41,511 nucleotides of DNA from an uncultured Lachnospiraceae bacterium (GTDB lineage Bacteria; Bacillota; Clostridia; Lachnospirales; Lachnospiraceae): assembly GCA_947063675.1 (NCBI GenBank), contig CAMSTM010000010.1:1-41511 (forward strand), in the 5' to 3' direction. A program made the translations under genes and the position numbers. How positions within the stretch are numbered: position 1 is the first letter of the stretch; every line of letters begins with the position of its first letter. Of the stretch, positions 15,642 to 24,073 are shown in pieces. The notes under the pieces are model-generated. The model saw only the letters and a program-made list of their open reading frames with translations, did not search any database and was not told the origin of the DNA.

Positions 15642-15652
15642 GCATTTTTTTA
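15596..15652 (+). terminator. 22-bp perfect hairpin with T-run, downstream of the M56 gene
   Basis: Bases 15596-15617 are the exact complement of 15625-15646 around a 7-base loop, and seven T run from 15645 to 15651. For transcripts from the blaI promoter this is a very strong intrinsic terminator. Its arms are also the two operator dyads, and the left arm holds the spacer and -10 of the next promoter, so the element is dual-use. Confidence 0.8.
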
Positions 15653-15713
15653 ACAAGAAAATGGCTTGCGAAGTGCGGACGGGATTGCGCAAAGCAGGCA
15701 AACAGGAGGAAAA

Positions 15714-18113
15714 ATGGCACGGAAAACAGTGAAAAGATTAATAAGTATGGCTTTGGCAGCAGTAATTTTGTTTACCCCGGGTTGCGGGAATTCAAATGAA
15801 GGAAATCTTCCTTTTGCGGAAAATGAAAAAAAGAATGAACAGGGAAACGGTGATTCAGATATCGCTATGGGGCGTTATGAGGAGGAAGAAACTGACCTGT
15901 CAGATAATCTGGCAAATGTCAGGGAACTGAAAAGGTTTTCCGACGGAAGGCTTGTGATTACCGATGCGTCTTCAGGAATATGGGTGTCAAATGACAACGG
16001 AGTTTCGTGGGAAAATGAAAATACAAAGTATCTGGAGGAAAAACTGGCAAACACTTATATCATGGATATGGGAGTGGGAGAAGAGGGGACTTTGGGCATT
16101 ATTTATGATGATTACGAGGATTCGCTGTCTGAAGAAAAGGAAGAGGAGGAAGAAAAGTTACCGGAAGGCGGGGAAGATGAAGATTCAGAAGAATCAGATT
16201 CTGTGTTTGGCCTGTCGCCGGAATGTGCATTAGTAAGGACAGACGGCACAGTAGTTCCGGTTTCTCTTTCTTTGACAGAGGATGAGATGTATGCCAACAG
16301 AATCTGGATGACCAGAGAAGGAAGAGCCTTTGTAACTACCCTTGGGAATATTATTTATGAGGTAAAAGAGGATGGCAGCAGCGAGGAATTTCTCAGGGTG
16401 GAAGGCAGGCCGATGCTGATACAGTTCAGGGATAATATCATGCTGATAGACGGATACGACTTTGAGGCGCCGCTTCTTTATGATATGGAAAAAAAGGAGT
16501 ATGTGGAGGATGGCATCCTTTCGGACTTTGTAAAGAACAATGGGGGAGACAGACAGTTTAACGGCGGAAGCTGGTATGATATCTTTTACTTTTTTGGAGA
16601 AGAAGGAAAGCTGTATCTGGCAGGTGAAAAGGGGCTGTACAGTCATACGGCAGGGCAGGAGGAGATGGAACAGTTAATTGACGGAAATTTGTCCCGCTTA
16701 GGAAGCCCTCAATATGGGATAAAGGGTATGGTGATGTTGGAAAATGACGTGTTTCTGGCTGTTTTTAACAGCGGAAAGGCTGTAAGGTTTACTTATAATC
16801 CCGATATCCCGTCTATGCCGGAGGAATGTCTTAAGGTGTACAGTCTTGAGGAAAGTTATGGAATGCGGACAGCAATTGCTGCCTGTCAGATAGCAAACCC
16901 GAATGTGCGTGTGGAATATGAGATTGGCATGGGGGAAGATAACGGGGTGACCAGAGAGGATGCATTAAAGAAATTAAATACCCGGATTATGGCCGGAGAG
17001 GGGCCGGATGTCCTGATGATGGACGGACTGCCTGCGGATTCTTACATAGAAAAGGGGCTGCTGCATGATTTGAATGAGTTTATGGAAACTGTCTTTAAAG
17101 AAGAGGAGTTATATGAAAATCTGGTCAGGGCGTTTGCACATGGGGAAAGCATTTATATGGTTCCAATGCAGGCGGGGTTTCCTGTTATGCTGGGGAGAGA
17201 GGGTTATGTTTCCGGGATGAAGAACCTTGCGTCTGTGGCGGATGAAATGGAAAAAATACGCAGGGATTATCCGGAGAAAGATATTTTAGGCATATGCTCG
17301 GAGAAAGCGCTTATGAAGATTTTTTCGGTTTCCAGCGAGCCTGCATGGAAAAAAGAAAACGGGGAAATCAACGAGGATGCTGTAGCGGAATTCCTGACCC
17401 AGATGAAAAGAATTTATGATGCGCAAATGGACGGAGTCGGTCAAAGGTGGGTGGACAGGTTTCAGTCAACCAGCGATTGGTACGGGGAGGAGCTTGGAGA
17501 AAACTGGGAATATAATCTTGGACTTTATGGAGTAAACACTTTGGATTATGTGGGAGAATACACCCGGTTTATGGCAGGTATGACTACCTATCCTTACGGC
17601 TATTACGATATTACTTCCGCGGCAAAGACAAAGGGATTTGAAGATACGGTTTTGGCGCCTATGGCAGGACAATGCAGCAATGTTTTTGCACCGGATACGA
17701 TTCTGGGAATTAATGCGGCGTCAGATAAGAAAGAGCTGGCGGAGGATTTTCTGAAGGAATTTATGGGGAAAGAGGTTCAGATGTCATTAGGAGGATTCGG
17801 AATAAATAAGGCGGCTTTTGATGAAATGCTTACAGCAGATAAAGAGGAGAGCGGGGAAAATAATCAGTATGGCTCTGTGGCAATGATTGATGAAGACGGA
17901 ATAGAAGTGCATCTGGACGTATATTATCCGGAGGAAGAAGAACTGAATGTATTGAAAAAATGGATGGAGTCGGCAGATACGCCTTATATTGCAGATATTG
18001 TTTTTGAACAGGCCATATTTGAGGAAGGCGCGGAATATATCCGGGGAAACCAAAGCCTTGAGGAGACGCTTAAGGAGATTAGGAATCAGCTTGCCATTTA
18101 TATGTCTGAGTAA
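15714..18113 (+). CDS. Two-part extracellular solute-binding lipoprotein
   Basis: A 799-aa lipoprotein. The signal peptide ends in TPGC (Cys24). Residues about 60-370 look like a beta-propeller with sialidase/BNR flavour (FSDGRLVITDASSGIWVSND). They are interrupted by a very acidic loop (EEKEEEEEKLPEGGEDEDSE). From about 375 to the end lies a family-1 substrate-binding fold: CQIANPNVRVEYEIG, LNTRIMAGEGPDVLMMDGLP, IYMVPMQAGFPVMLG, and FAPDTILGINAASDKKELAE. The usual binding protein is 400-550 aa, so this is a fusion. ATG 15714 is chosen over an earlier frame opening (15666) because of AGGAGG and the signal peptide. The ligand is unknown; permeases follow at 18156 and 19021. Confidence 0.88.
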   Translation: MARKTVKRLISMALAAVILFTPGCGNSNEGNLPFAENEKKNEQGNGDSDIAMGRYEEEETDLSDNLANVRELKRFSDGRLVITDASSGIWVSNDNGVSWENENTKYLEEKLANTYIMDMGVGEEGTLGIIYDDYEDSLSEEKEEEEEKLPEGGEDEDSEESDSVFGLSPECALVRTDGTVVPVSLSLTEDEMYANRIWMTREGRAFVTTLGNIIYEVKEDGSSEEFLRVEGRPMLIQFRDNIMLIDGYDFEAPLLYDMEKKEYVEDGILSDFVKNNGGDRQFNGGSWYDIFYFFGEEGKLYLAGEKGLYSHTAGQEEMEQLIDGNLSRLGSPQYGIKGMVMLENDVFLAVFNSGKAVRFTYNPDIPSMPEECLKVYSLEESYGMRTAIAACQIANPNVRVEYEIGMGEDNGVTREDALKKLNTRIMAGEGPDVLMMDGLPADSYIEKGLLHDLNEFMETVFKEEELYENLVRAFAHGESIYMVPMQAGFPVMLGREGYVSGMKNLASVADEMEKIRRDYPEKDILGICSEKALMKIFSVSSEPAWKKENGEINEDAVAEFLTQMKRIYDAQMDGVGQRWVDRFQSTSDWYGEELGENWEYNLGLYGVNTLDYVGEYTRFMAGMTTYPYGYYDITSAAKTKGFEDTVLAPMAGQCSNVFAPDTILGINAASDKKELAEDFLKEFMGKEVQMSLGGFGINKAAFDEMLTADKEESGENNQYGSVAMIDEDGIEVHLDVYYPEEEELNVLKKWMESADTPYIADIVFEQAIFEEGAEYIRGNQSLEETLKEIRNQLAIYMSE

Positions 18114-18155
18114 AGAATGAAAATGATGAAAGCATAGCGGAAGGGAGATGGACTT

Positions 18156-19019
18156 GTGGCAAAAAAGAAAAAAAGGTTTTTCTGTGTGTTTGTATTTCCG
18201 GGGCTTTTGGGAATCCTGCTCTTTGTGCTGCTTCCCTTTGCGGATGTGGTGAAGAGGTCCTTTACCACAGCGGTGACAGGACAGTGGAACGGCCTGAAAA
18301 ATTACGGGACGATTTTTCATAATCAGGCATTTGTACTGGCGGTAAAGAACACGTTAAGGTTTACGGGTATCTGTATTCCTCTCCTGGTTTTTACAGGATT
18401 TTCCATTGCCCTTTTGCTGAATGGACTAAAGAGCAAAAAGCGGATAAAGTCCGTATTCCTTTTCCCGCTTGCCATGCCTACCGCTACTGTTGTACTGGTA
18501 TGGAAGCTGGTGTTTTACAGGCAGGGTTTTTTAAATTTATTTCTTTCCCGCCTGGGGGAAATGACAGGTTTGTGGGGGGAGATACATATGGACTATCTTG
18601 GCTCAAATGCCGCCTTCTGGGTTTTGGCCGGAAGCTATATCTGGAAAAACACAGGCTATACGGTAATTTTGTGGCTGGCGGGAATTGGGGGGTTACCTGC
18701 GGAGCTTTCGGAGGCGGCAAAGGTGGACGGTGCAGGAAAATGGCAGCGTTTGCGGTATATAATTCTGCCAAATTTGAGGGGAAGCCTTTATACCATCGTT
18801 GTTTTATCTTTCCTCAATTCCTTTAAAATCTATCGGGAGGCCTATTTGACAGCAGGCGCTTATCCGGATAAAAGTATTTATCTTTTGCAGCATCTTTTTA
18901 ATAACTGGTTTGTAAATCTGGAGCTGGATAAGATGGCGGCGGCAGCGGTGTGCACGGGCGGTATTTTAATGGTGGTGAATTTACTTTTGCAGAAATTGTG
19001 GGACAGGCAGGAGGCATAG
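18156..19019 (+). CDS. Sugar-type ABC permease (first of pair)
   Basis: A 287-aa membrane protein starting at GTG with GGGAG nine bases before. Spans begin at residues 9-30 (FVFPGLLGILLFVLLPFADV), and the EAA loop reads ELSEAAKVDGAGKWQRLRYI. The sequence is of the MalF/UgpA type. It partners the lipoprotein at 15714 and the permease at 19021. As with the first transporter there is no ATPase gene next to it. Confidence 0.92.
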   Translation: MAKKKKRFFCVFVFPGLLGILLFVLLPFADVVKRSFTTAVTGQWNGLKNYGTIFHNQAFVLAVKNTLRFTGICIPLLVFTGFSIALLLNGLKSKKRIKSVFLFPLAMPTATVVLVWKLVFYRQGFLNLFLSRLGEMTGLWGEIHMDYLGSNAAFWVLAGSYIWKNTGYTVILWLAGIGGLPAELSEAAKVDGAGKWQRLRYIILPNLRGSLYTIVVLSFLNSFKIYREAYLTAGAYPDKSIYLLQHLFNNWFVNLELDKMAAAAVCTGGILMVVNLLLQKLWDRQEA

Positions 19020-19020
19020 C

Positions 19021-19914
19021 ATGAGGGTGGACAAAGGTAAAGTAATGAAATTTCTTCGGCTGACCGGAAAGGGACTTAAAAAAGGCGGGGCAGCTTTCCT
19101 GCTTCTTTTTCCGGCTGCGCTGGTGATAAGCCCGCTCCTTCTTTTACTGTCCGGTTCTCTTATGGACAGATTGGAAATGGGAAAATACATAGGCACAGTG
19201 TTTACGGAAGGAACGGAGTTCATCCGCTGGAAGCTGATGCCTGATTATCCTTCCTTTGCAAATTATAAAAAGCTGTTGTTTGAAACGCCACAGTTCTTTG
19301 TCCTGTTTTGGAATTCCATGAAGCTTACATTCTGCATTTTATTGGGACAGCTCCTTGTGGCAGTCCCGTCAGCCTGGGGATTTGCCGTATATCCGGTAAA
19401 GGGAAGCAGCTTTATTTTTACATTATATGTGGTACTGATGCTTCTCCCCTTTCAGGTAACGATGCTGTCAGGGTATCTTGTTTTGAGCCGGTTGTCGCTT
19501 TTAAATACCCATCAGGCAATTATTCTGCCCGCGGTGTTTTCCACTTTTCCGGTGTTTTTATCATATGGGGGATTCAGAGGAATACCGCCCCAAATGCTGG
19601 AGGCGGCAAGGATGGACGGTGCAGGGGAGTTTACCATATTTGTAAGGCTGGGGCTTCCCCTTGGGAAAAGCGGCCTGCTTTCGGCTATGGTGCTGGGCTT
19701 TTTGGAATACTGGAATATGATGGAGCAGCCTATGGCATTTTTGGAGGAAAAAGCGCTCTGGCCCTTATCCTTATATCTGCCGGAAATTACCTGGGATGCC
19801 GCCGGATATGCATTTTGCGCCAGTGTAATCACGCTGATTCCTGCAGTATTTGTGTTTATATCAGGGCAGGATTATCTGGAGCAGGGGATTATTTATTCCG
19901 GGTTAAAAGCATAA
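19021..19914 (+). CDS. Sugar-type ABC permease (second of pair)
   Basis: A 297-aa MalG/UgpE-type permease beginning one base after the previous stop. The EAA loop is MLEAARMDGAGEFTIFVRLG. The first span is at about residues 22-42. The N-terminal loop GTVFTEGTEFIRWKLMPDYP (about residues 59-78) is longer than usual. It presumably forms the channel with the product of 18156. Confidence 0.92.
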   Translation: MRVDKGKVMKFLRLTGKGLKKGGAAFLLLFPAALVISPLLLLLSGSLMDRLEMGKYIGTVFTEGTEFIRWKLMPDYPSFANYKKLLFETPQFFVLFWNSMKLTFCILLGQLLVAVPSAWGFAVYPVKGSSFIFTLYVVLMLLPFQVTMLSGYLVLSRLSLLNTHQAIILPAVFSTFPVFLSYGGFRGIPPQMLEAARMDGAGEFTIFVRLGLPLGKSGLLSAMVLGFLEYWNMMEQPMAFLEEKALWPLSLYLPEITWDAAGYAFCASVITLIPAVFVFISGQDYLEQGIIYSGLKA

Positions 19915-19941
19915 GAATTTGTTGAAGAAGAGGGATGGCGA

Positions 19942-21234
19942 ATGAAGAAGGTTATCACTGGATTTGCAGTTTTTTTGGGATTTATGGTTATCTGCACTTT
20001 GATTTCTAAAAGTGTGTACGCTTACAGGCTCCCCGTGGTAAGCACCTGTGAGCCGGAATCCAAATACATAGAACATAAGGTGCAGGCGGAAGGGATTGTA
20101 GAGGCAGGAGGGGAAAAGACGGTTACCTGTCTGCCGGGGCTGCGGATTGATTCGGTTCTGGTTCATGTGGGAGAGAAAGTTGAGGAGGGAGATGCGCTGT
20201 TTCAGGTAGATTTGGCGGATATAAAGAAACTGATGGAAGAAAAGCAAAACGAAATATCCAGGGTGTCTTTTCAAATCAGCGCAATCCTGGAAAATCAGGC
20301 CGCCAGGGAGCAAAAAAGAGAGCTGGAGCTCGCCCGGGCAAGGGAGGATTATGACACCACGTCGCGTCTGCAGGATACCCAGGTGGGGCGGGCAATGGAA
20401 AGCTATGTCCAGGCGGAAAATGATTTGGAAGAAAACGGGGGAGATGAAGAATTAAAGGATGCGCTTCAAAGCGCCGCTTATGGAGAAGCGGATTCCAAAG
20501 CTGCGCGGGACGAAGCTGTAAAACAGGCGCAGAGAAAGGTGGAGGATATTCTTCTGCCGGAGGATGTTTCGGCAGAACTTGAAACTGCCAGACTGGAGCA
20601 GAGATTACTTTCTGAAAGCTTGCAGGAATATCAAAAGGTTTTAGACAATCAGGGGGTAGTGAGGGCTCCCTTTGGCGGTGTTGTCACTAAAGTGGCAGTC
20701 GGAGCAGGGGAGAGGGTTCCGGATACTGCGGTTATACTTCTATCCGACGAAAGTCTTCCCTGCCAGTTAAAAATCGTACTTGATAAAGAGCAGAAAAAGT
20801 ATATCGGTCTGGGAGAACAGGTTCAGATAAGATTGGAAGGAAAAAGCAGGGAGCTGGAAGCGAAAATAGATTATCTGGCCGAGAGCGAAGGCAGCCCCGA
20901 AAAATATGAGGCCCTTATCATCCTTCCAGAAGGAACCGGAGTACCGGGAATGTCAGGGGTGGTTTCCCGGTCTGAAAACGGAGAAAAACACAGCCTCTGC
21001 CTTCCGGCTGACGCGGTGCATTCGGAAAATGAAAGAAATTATGTTTATCTGCTGAAAGAGCGGGAAGGAATTCTGGGTCAGGAATACTATGTGGATGAAA
21101 TAAATGTAAGGGTGGCAGATAAAAATGATAACTGGGCGGCGGTAGAGGAAGGCGTATTGGATAAGGAAAGCAGAATTATTTTATCTGCTGCGAAGGAAGT
21201 GGAAAAGGGGGAAACCGTGCGCTGGGAGGAGTGA
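19942..21234 (+). CDS. HlyD-like membrane fusion / efflux adaptor protein
   Basis: A 430-aa adaptor. One N-terminal span lies at residues 5-27. A split biotinyl-lipoyl domain follows (TCLPGLRIDSVLVHVGEKV and later VVRAPFGGVVTKVAVGAGER), enclosing a long helical hairpin (about 90-235) with coiled-coil pattern. The C-terminal beta-barrel part is at LPCQLKIVLDKEQKKYIGLG and beyond. Such proteins normally serve MacB-type exporters or secretion systems. Finding one as the last gene of an uptake-type cluster is unusual, and no exporter lies beside it. It begins 27 bp after the permease. Confidence 0.88.
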   Translation: MKKVITGFAVFLGFMVICTLISKSVYAYRLPVVSTCEPESKYIEHKVQAEGIVEAGGEKTVTCLPGLRIDSVLVHVGEKVEEGDALFQVDLADIKKLMEEKQNEISRVSFQISAILENQAAREQKRELELARAREDYDTTSRLQDTQVGRAMESYVQAENDLEENGGDEELKDALQSAAYGEADSKAARDEAVKQAQRKVEDILLPEDVSAELETARLEQRLLSESLQEYQKVLDNQGVVRAPFGGVVTKVAVGAGERVPDTAVILLSDESLPCQLKIVLDKEQKKYIGLGEQVQIRLEGKSRELEAKIDYLAESEGSPEKYEALIILPEGTGVPGMSGVVSRSENGEKHSLCLPADAVHSENERNYVYLLKEREGILGQEYYVDEINVRVADKNDNWAAVEEGVLDKESRIILSAAKEVEKGETVRWEE

Positions 21235-21415
21235 ATAAATATTTCATTTTTTTATATTTTACCTGTCAGTATGTGGTAAAATGGTAAATAATAATGCAAT
21301 CAATCGCGCAATCGGCAGAAAACTGTCTCAGGGCTTTGGACTAAAAGTCCAATGACAATAGAAGACCCGCACGATAGAATAACAGATAGTAAGGGACGAG
21401 GCGCGAGGAAATAAA
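21235..21415 (+). other. Leader region of the 550-aa gene with a small hairpin
   Basis: The 181 bases between the HlyD-like gene and the next CDS are AT-rich at the start and contain TTTACC...GGTAAA and the perfect hairpin TTGGACT/AGTCCAA (21336-21342 with 21346-21352, three-base loop). No T-run terminator and no convincing promoter pair were seen. I do not recognise a known riboswitch. Confidence 0.4.
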
Positions 21416-23068
21416 ATGAGTATTGTAATCAATTTAATAGCTGCTCCCCGGAGAATATCACCGGATAAATGGAAGGAAGTATACGGGGAATCCCTGATAC
21501 TTTTGCAGGCTTATGATTTCATGGACAGGTTTCCGACACAGAGGAACGGCCGGGAATACCATTATGCCGGAAAGAGCCGGGATGTGGAGAACTTTCTGGA
21601 TACAGGTTATCATGGCTGGCGTTCGGTGGGGGATATGCGGACCGGGGACAATACGGAGGAGTTTATTGTTTTTGGCGATATTCATGCCTGTTTGCCGCCG
21701 GAGCAGGAGGAGGACGGGGGCGGCGATATTCTTTTAAGTATTCTGGACGGCGGGATGGGCATTGGTGCGGCGGCGAAGCCGGAATGCTGTGTTAATTTAT
21801 GGGGCGGGCGAACGGAAGGGGAGGACAGCCATATTTATCTGCTGGCTGTGGGCTGCCTTTTCGCGTCCCGTTTTCCGGAAGCGGTGACGGTAACCGGCAG
21901 TATTTCCGCGGGACAGTGCAGAAAAGCAGTAAGATGGGCAAACCGGTATCTGGACAGGGATATTCATGTTCCTGATATCGGAAGTATGGACAGGCTGCTT
22001 GAACGCCTGAAAAGCACGGCTATCCCCCGTGAAAAATTAATGGAGGCTTTTTTCGGGCTGACTATTGAGCCCAGAACACATAATATGGGAGAATATTTGC
22101 GCAGAGAGTTTACAGAGGAAGAAATATCTTCCTATTATAAACAGCGCCTTGCAAAATTCCGCTCAGGCCAGCGGGGATTTGTTTCCGTCTTAAAGGAATA
22201 TCTTGAAATGGGATTTTCCTTTAAGGCGCTGTGCAGGCTGGCGGTATGCGAAAGCGGCGGGCCGAAAGCGCCTCCGGAGGAGTTTATCATACATGTGATG
22301 AATTCCAGATTGTATATAAAAGAAAAGGAAACCGGCGATTTTACAAGGCTTTCAGCGCTGGGGGAGGACGGCGGCGAAGTGGATTCAAAGCGGCAGGAGG
22401 TTGGCAGGATTCTGGGGATGCTCTGCGGGGCGGAAAACAGAAATGTAAACGCGTATTATCCATTGGATAAAATCAGACGGGACTGCCGGGAGGCGATTGG
22501 CGGTTTATGTGATACAGACGGCATCATAGATAAGTTTCTGGCATCCGAAAGAGAAAGTGAAAAAATAAAGGGAGGGCAGGTCAGCCTGCAGGCGCTTCTC
22601 TATGATTTGCCGCACAGCATTTTCCGGCAGGAGGGGGAGAGGTGCGGAGGGGAGAGAGAACAGAAATATGATGTCGGGGCTTATAAGGAACTGGGAAGCT
22701 TTTTCCCCGGGTGCAGTATGAGACCGGAGCTTGAGGCTGATTTACTTAAGAATTTCAGGGCGATTCATCGGTATGCAGAGAAGGAGTTTAAGAAATTCAG
22801 GCTTCTGGACAGAACGGAGCGCGAAAATTATCTGATATCAAATAATCAAAGGGTATTGATTCGCAAAAATATCTGGGACAGAATTTTTGAAAGGATAATG
22901 GAGGATGCGTATATCATACGGATTTTTGGAATTTTTGGCGTAAACACCATGCGGGAAGAGGGCTTTCTTTTTTGCAGGAATGTACTGGCAAGCCTTGATG
23001 CCATAGATTATTTTTGGGAAAGGACGGCGGATGAAATCCAGAGAAATGAAACAGATACAGGAAAATGA
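21416..23068 (+). CDS. Hypothetical protein, 550 aa
   Basis: I recognise no family. The start is supported by GAGG seven bases upstream. No signal peptide or membrane span is present. The N-terminal half contains FGDIHACLPP, LLSILDGGMGIGAAAKP and IYLLAVGCLFASRFPEAVTV, suggesting an alpha/beta domain. The middle (about 230-330) is helical (EFTEEEISSYYKQRLAKFR). The last ~100 residues are rich in basic and aromatic helices (KNIWDRIFERIMEDAYIIRI). Its 3' end overlaps the HTH gene by 38 bp, so the two are co-expressed. A cytosolic role with the HTH protein is all that context supports. Confidence 0.85.
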   Translation: MSIVINLIAAPRRISPDKWKEVYGESLILLQAYDFMDRFPTQRNGREYHYAGKSRDVENFLDTGYHGWRSVGDMRTGDNTEEFIVFGDIHACLPPEQEEDGGGDILLSILDGGMGIGAAAKPECCVNLWGGRTEGEDSHIYLLAVGCLFASRFPEAVTVTGSISAGQCRKAVRWANRYLDRDIHVPDIGSMDRLLERLKSTAIPREKLMEAFFGLTIEPRTHNMGEYLRREFTEEEISSYYKQRLAKFRSGQRGFVSVLKEYLEMGFSFKALCRLAVCESGGPKAPPEEFIIHVMNSRLYIKEKETGDFTRLSALGEDGGEVDSKRQEVGRILGMLCGAENRNVNAYYPLDKIRRDCREAIGGLCDTDGIIDKFLASERESEKIKGGQVSLQALLYDLPHSIFRQEGERCGGEREQKYDVGAYKELGSFFPGCSMRPELEADLLKNFRAIHRYAEKEFKKFRLLDRTERENYLISNNQRVLIRKNIWDRIFERIMEDAYIIRIFGIFGVNTMREEGFLFCRNVLASLDAIDYFWERTADEIQRNETDTGK

Positions 23069-23450
23069 TTCCTGTCTGCCATACTCCGGTATTGATTTGG
23101 AGAAAACAGGCGTTCATCTGAAAAAGCTGATTGAGAGGAAAGGGTATACGGTAAAGGATATTCAAAGCCTCCTTCATTTGTCATGCCCGCAGCCGGTTTA
23201 CCGGTGGTTTAAGGGGCAGGTTCTGCCATCGGTTGACCATTTATATGTCCTGTCGAAGCTGCTGAATACACATATGGAGGAACTGCTCCAGCCCATGGAG
23301 ATTCGGGCTTTTGAGGACGCTAAAAGAAAATTCTGTTTCGCGTCCGATATTATCATAATTAAAAGCGGGCTTATATTAAATACAGCAGCCTGCCGGAAGC
23401 GCAGGCCGCTGGTGATTTACTGGATTACCGTGCAAAAAAGTATTGCGTAA
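23031..23450 (+). CDS. Helix-turn-helix (XRE-type) protein
   Basis: A 139-aa small DNA-binding protein. The HTH spans about residues 25-85 (LKKLIERKGYTVKDIQSLLH, then VYRWFKGQVLPSVDHLYVLS). The C-terminal tail (from ~95) is hydrophobic then basic and does not look like a standard domain; it may be degraded. AAAGGA six bases upstream supports ATG 23031 inside the preceding gene; ATG 23046 is an alternative. It ends 22 bp from the convergent nrdG. Confidence 0.8.
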   Translation: MKSREMKQIQENDSCLPYSGIDLEKTGVHLKKLIERKGYTVKDIQSLLHLSCPQPVYRWFKGQVLPSVDHLYVLSKLLNTHMEELLQPMEIRAFEDAKRKFCFASDIIIIKSGLILNTAACRKRRPLVIYWITVQKSIA

Positions 23451-23472
23451 CTGTCAGCCGTCCTGCCGCTTT

Positions 23473-23985
23473 TCATATCACAAGCTCGGGGCAGCCTTCT
23501 TTTTGGATTTGCAGAAGCCGCTGATTGCTGCTCCCGCAAAATTTCAGACTGATATCATACAAATCTTGGTCGAATTCTCCGTCTACCAGAATATCTATGA
23601 AGCTCAGAAATTCATCCGTCGCCTCGCAGCGGGCTTTTCCGTTTTTGTCAAGCAAATCAGTTTCATAGGTATATCCGGTATAGCACCAGATATTCTTTTG
23701 GGGGAAACGCTCTTTAAACTGCCGAAGGAGGGGCAGGAGCGCCTTCTGATTCGGAATTTCCGCCGGTTCTCCGCCTAAGAGGGACAATCCGCTGATGTAG
23801 CCGGGCTCTATGGATTTTAAAATGGTTTCAATGGTTTCTTCCGTGAACTCCTCGCCGTAGTTAAAATCCTGCGCCTCCTCATTAAAGCATCCCCTGCATT
23901 TGTGGGTGCAGCCGGAAACAAAGAGGCTCGTTCTGACGCCCAGTCCGTTGGAAATATCATAATATTTTATATTCGCGTATTTCAT
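23473..23985 (-). CDS. nrdG: Anaerobic ribonucleotide reductase activating protein
   Basis: A 170-aa radical-SAM activase that installs the glycyl radical on NrdD. The cluster motif CxxxCxxC is C26, C30 and C33 (SGCTHKCRGCF). The SAM-contact motif GGEP lies at 71-74. Length is normal for the family. It lies 88 bp downstream of nrdD on the minus strand. Its binding site is poor (CGGG), which fits the lower amount of activase needed relative to NrdD. Confidence 0.96.
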   Translation of the reverse strand: MKYANIKYYDISNGLGVRTSLFVSGCTHKCRGCFNEEAQDFNYGEEFTEETIETILKSIEPGYISGLSLLGGEPAEIPNQKALLPLLRQFKERFPQKNIWCYTGYTYETDLLDKNGKARCEATDEFLSFIDILVDGEFDQDLYDISLKFCGSSNQRLLQIQKEGCPELVI

Positions 23986-24002
23986 AATTTACCCGTTTTT
24001 TA

Positions 24003-24022
24003 GCGGCGGACTATGCCGCCGC
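24003..24022 (-). promoter_or_regulatory. GC-rich stem-loops between nrdD and nrdG
   Basis: GCGGCGG (24003-24009) pairs with CCGCCGC (24016-24022), and a second small hairpin GCGGC/GCCGC lies at 24051-24063. In the direction of transcription neither is followed by a U-run, so they are probably processing or stability hairpins, not terminators. Confidence 0.5.
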
Positions 24023-24073
24023 CAAAGATTGTCTTTCATGTGTGTGAAACGCGGCAAAGCCGCCGTCCCCGTT

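Noticed and set aside
21235-21415. Known riboswitch in the leader of the 550-aa gene
   Set aside because: Only a 7-bp hairpin was found, and the sequence did not fit c-di-GMP, glutamine or other riboswitch consensus patterns I could recall.
24003-24063. GC-rich hairpins between nrdD and nrdG as terminators
   Set aside because: In the direction of transcription neither stem is followed by a U-run, and nrdG must be transcribed through them.
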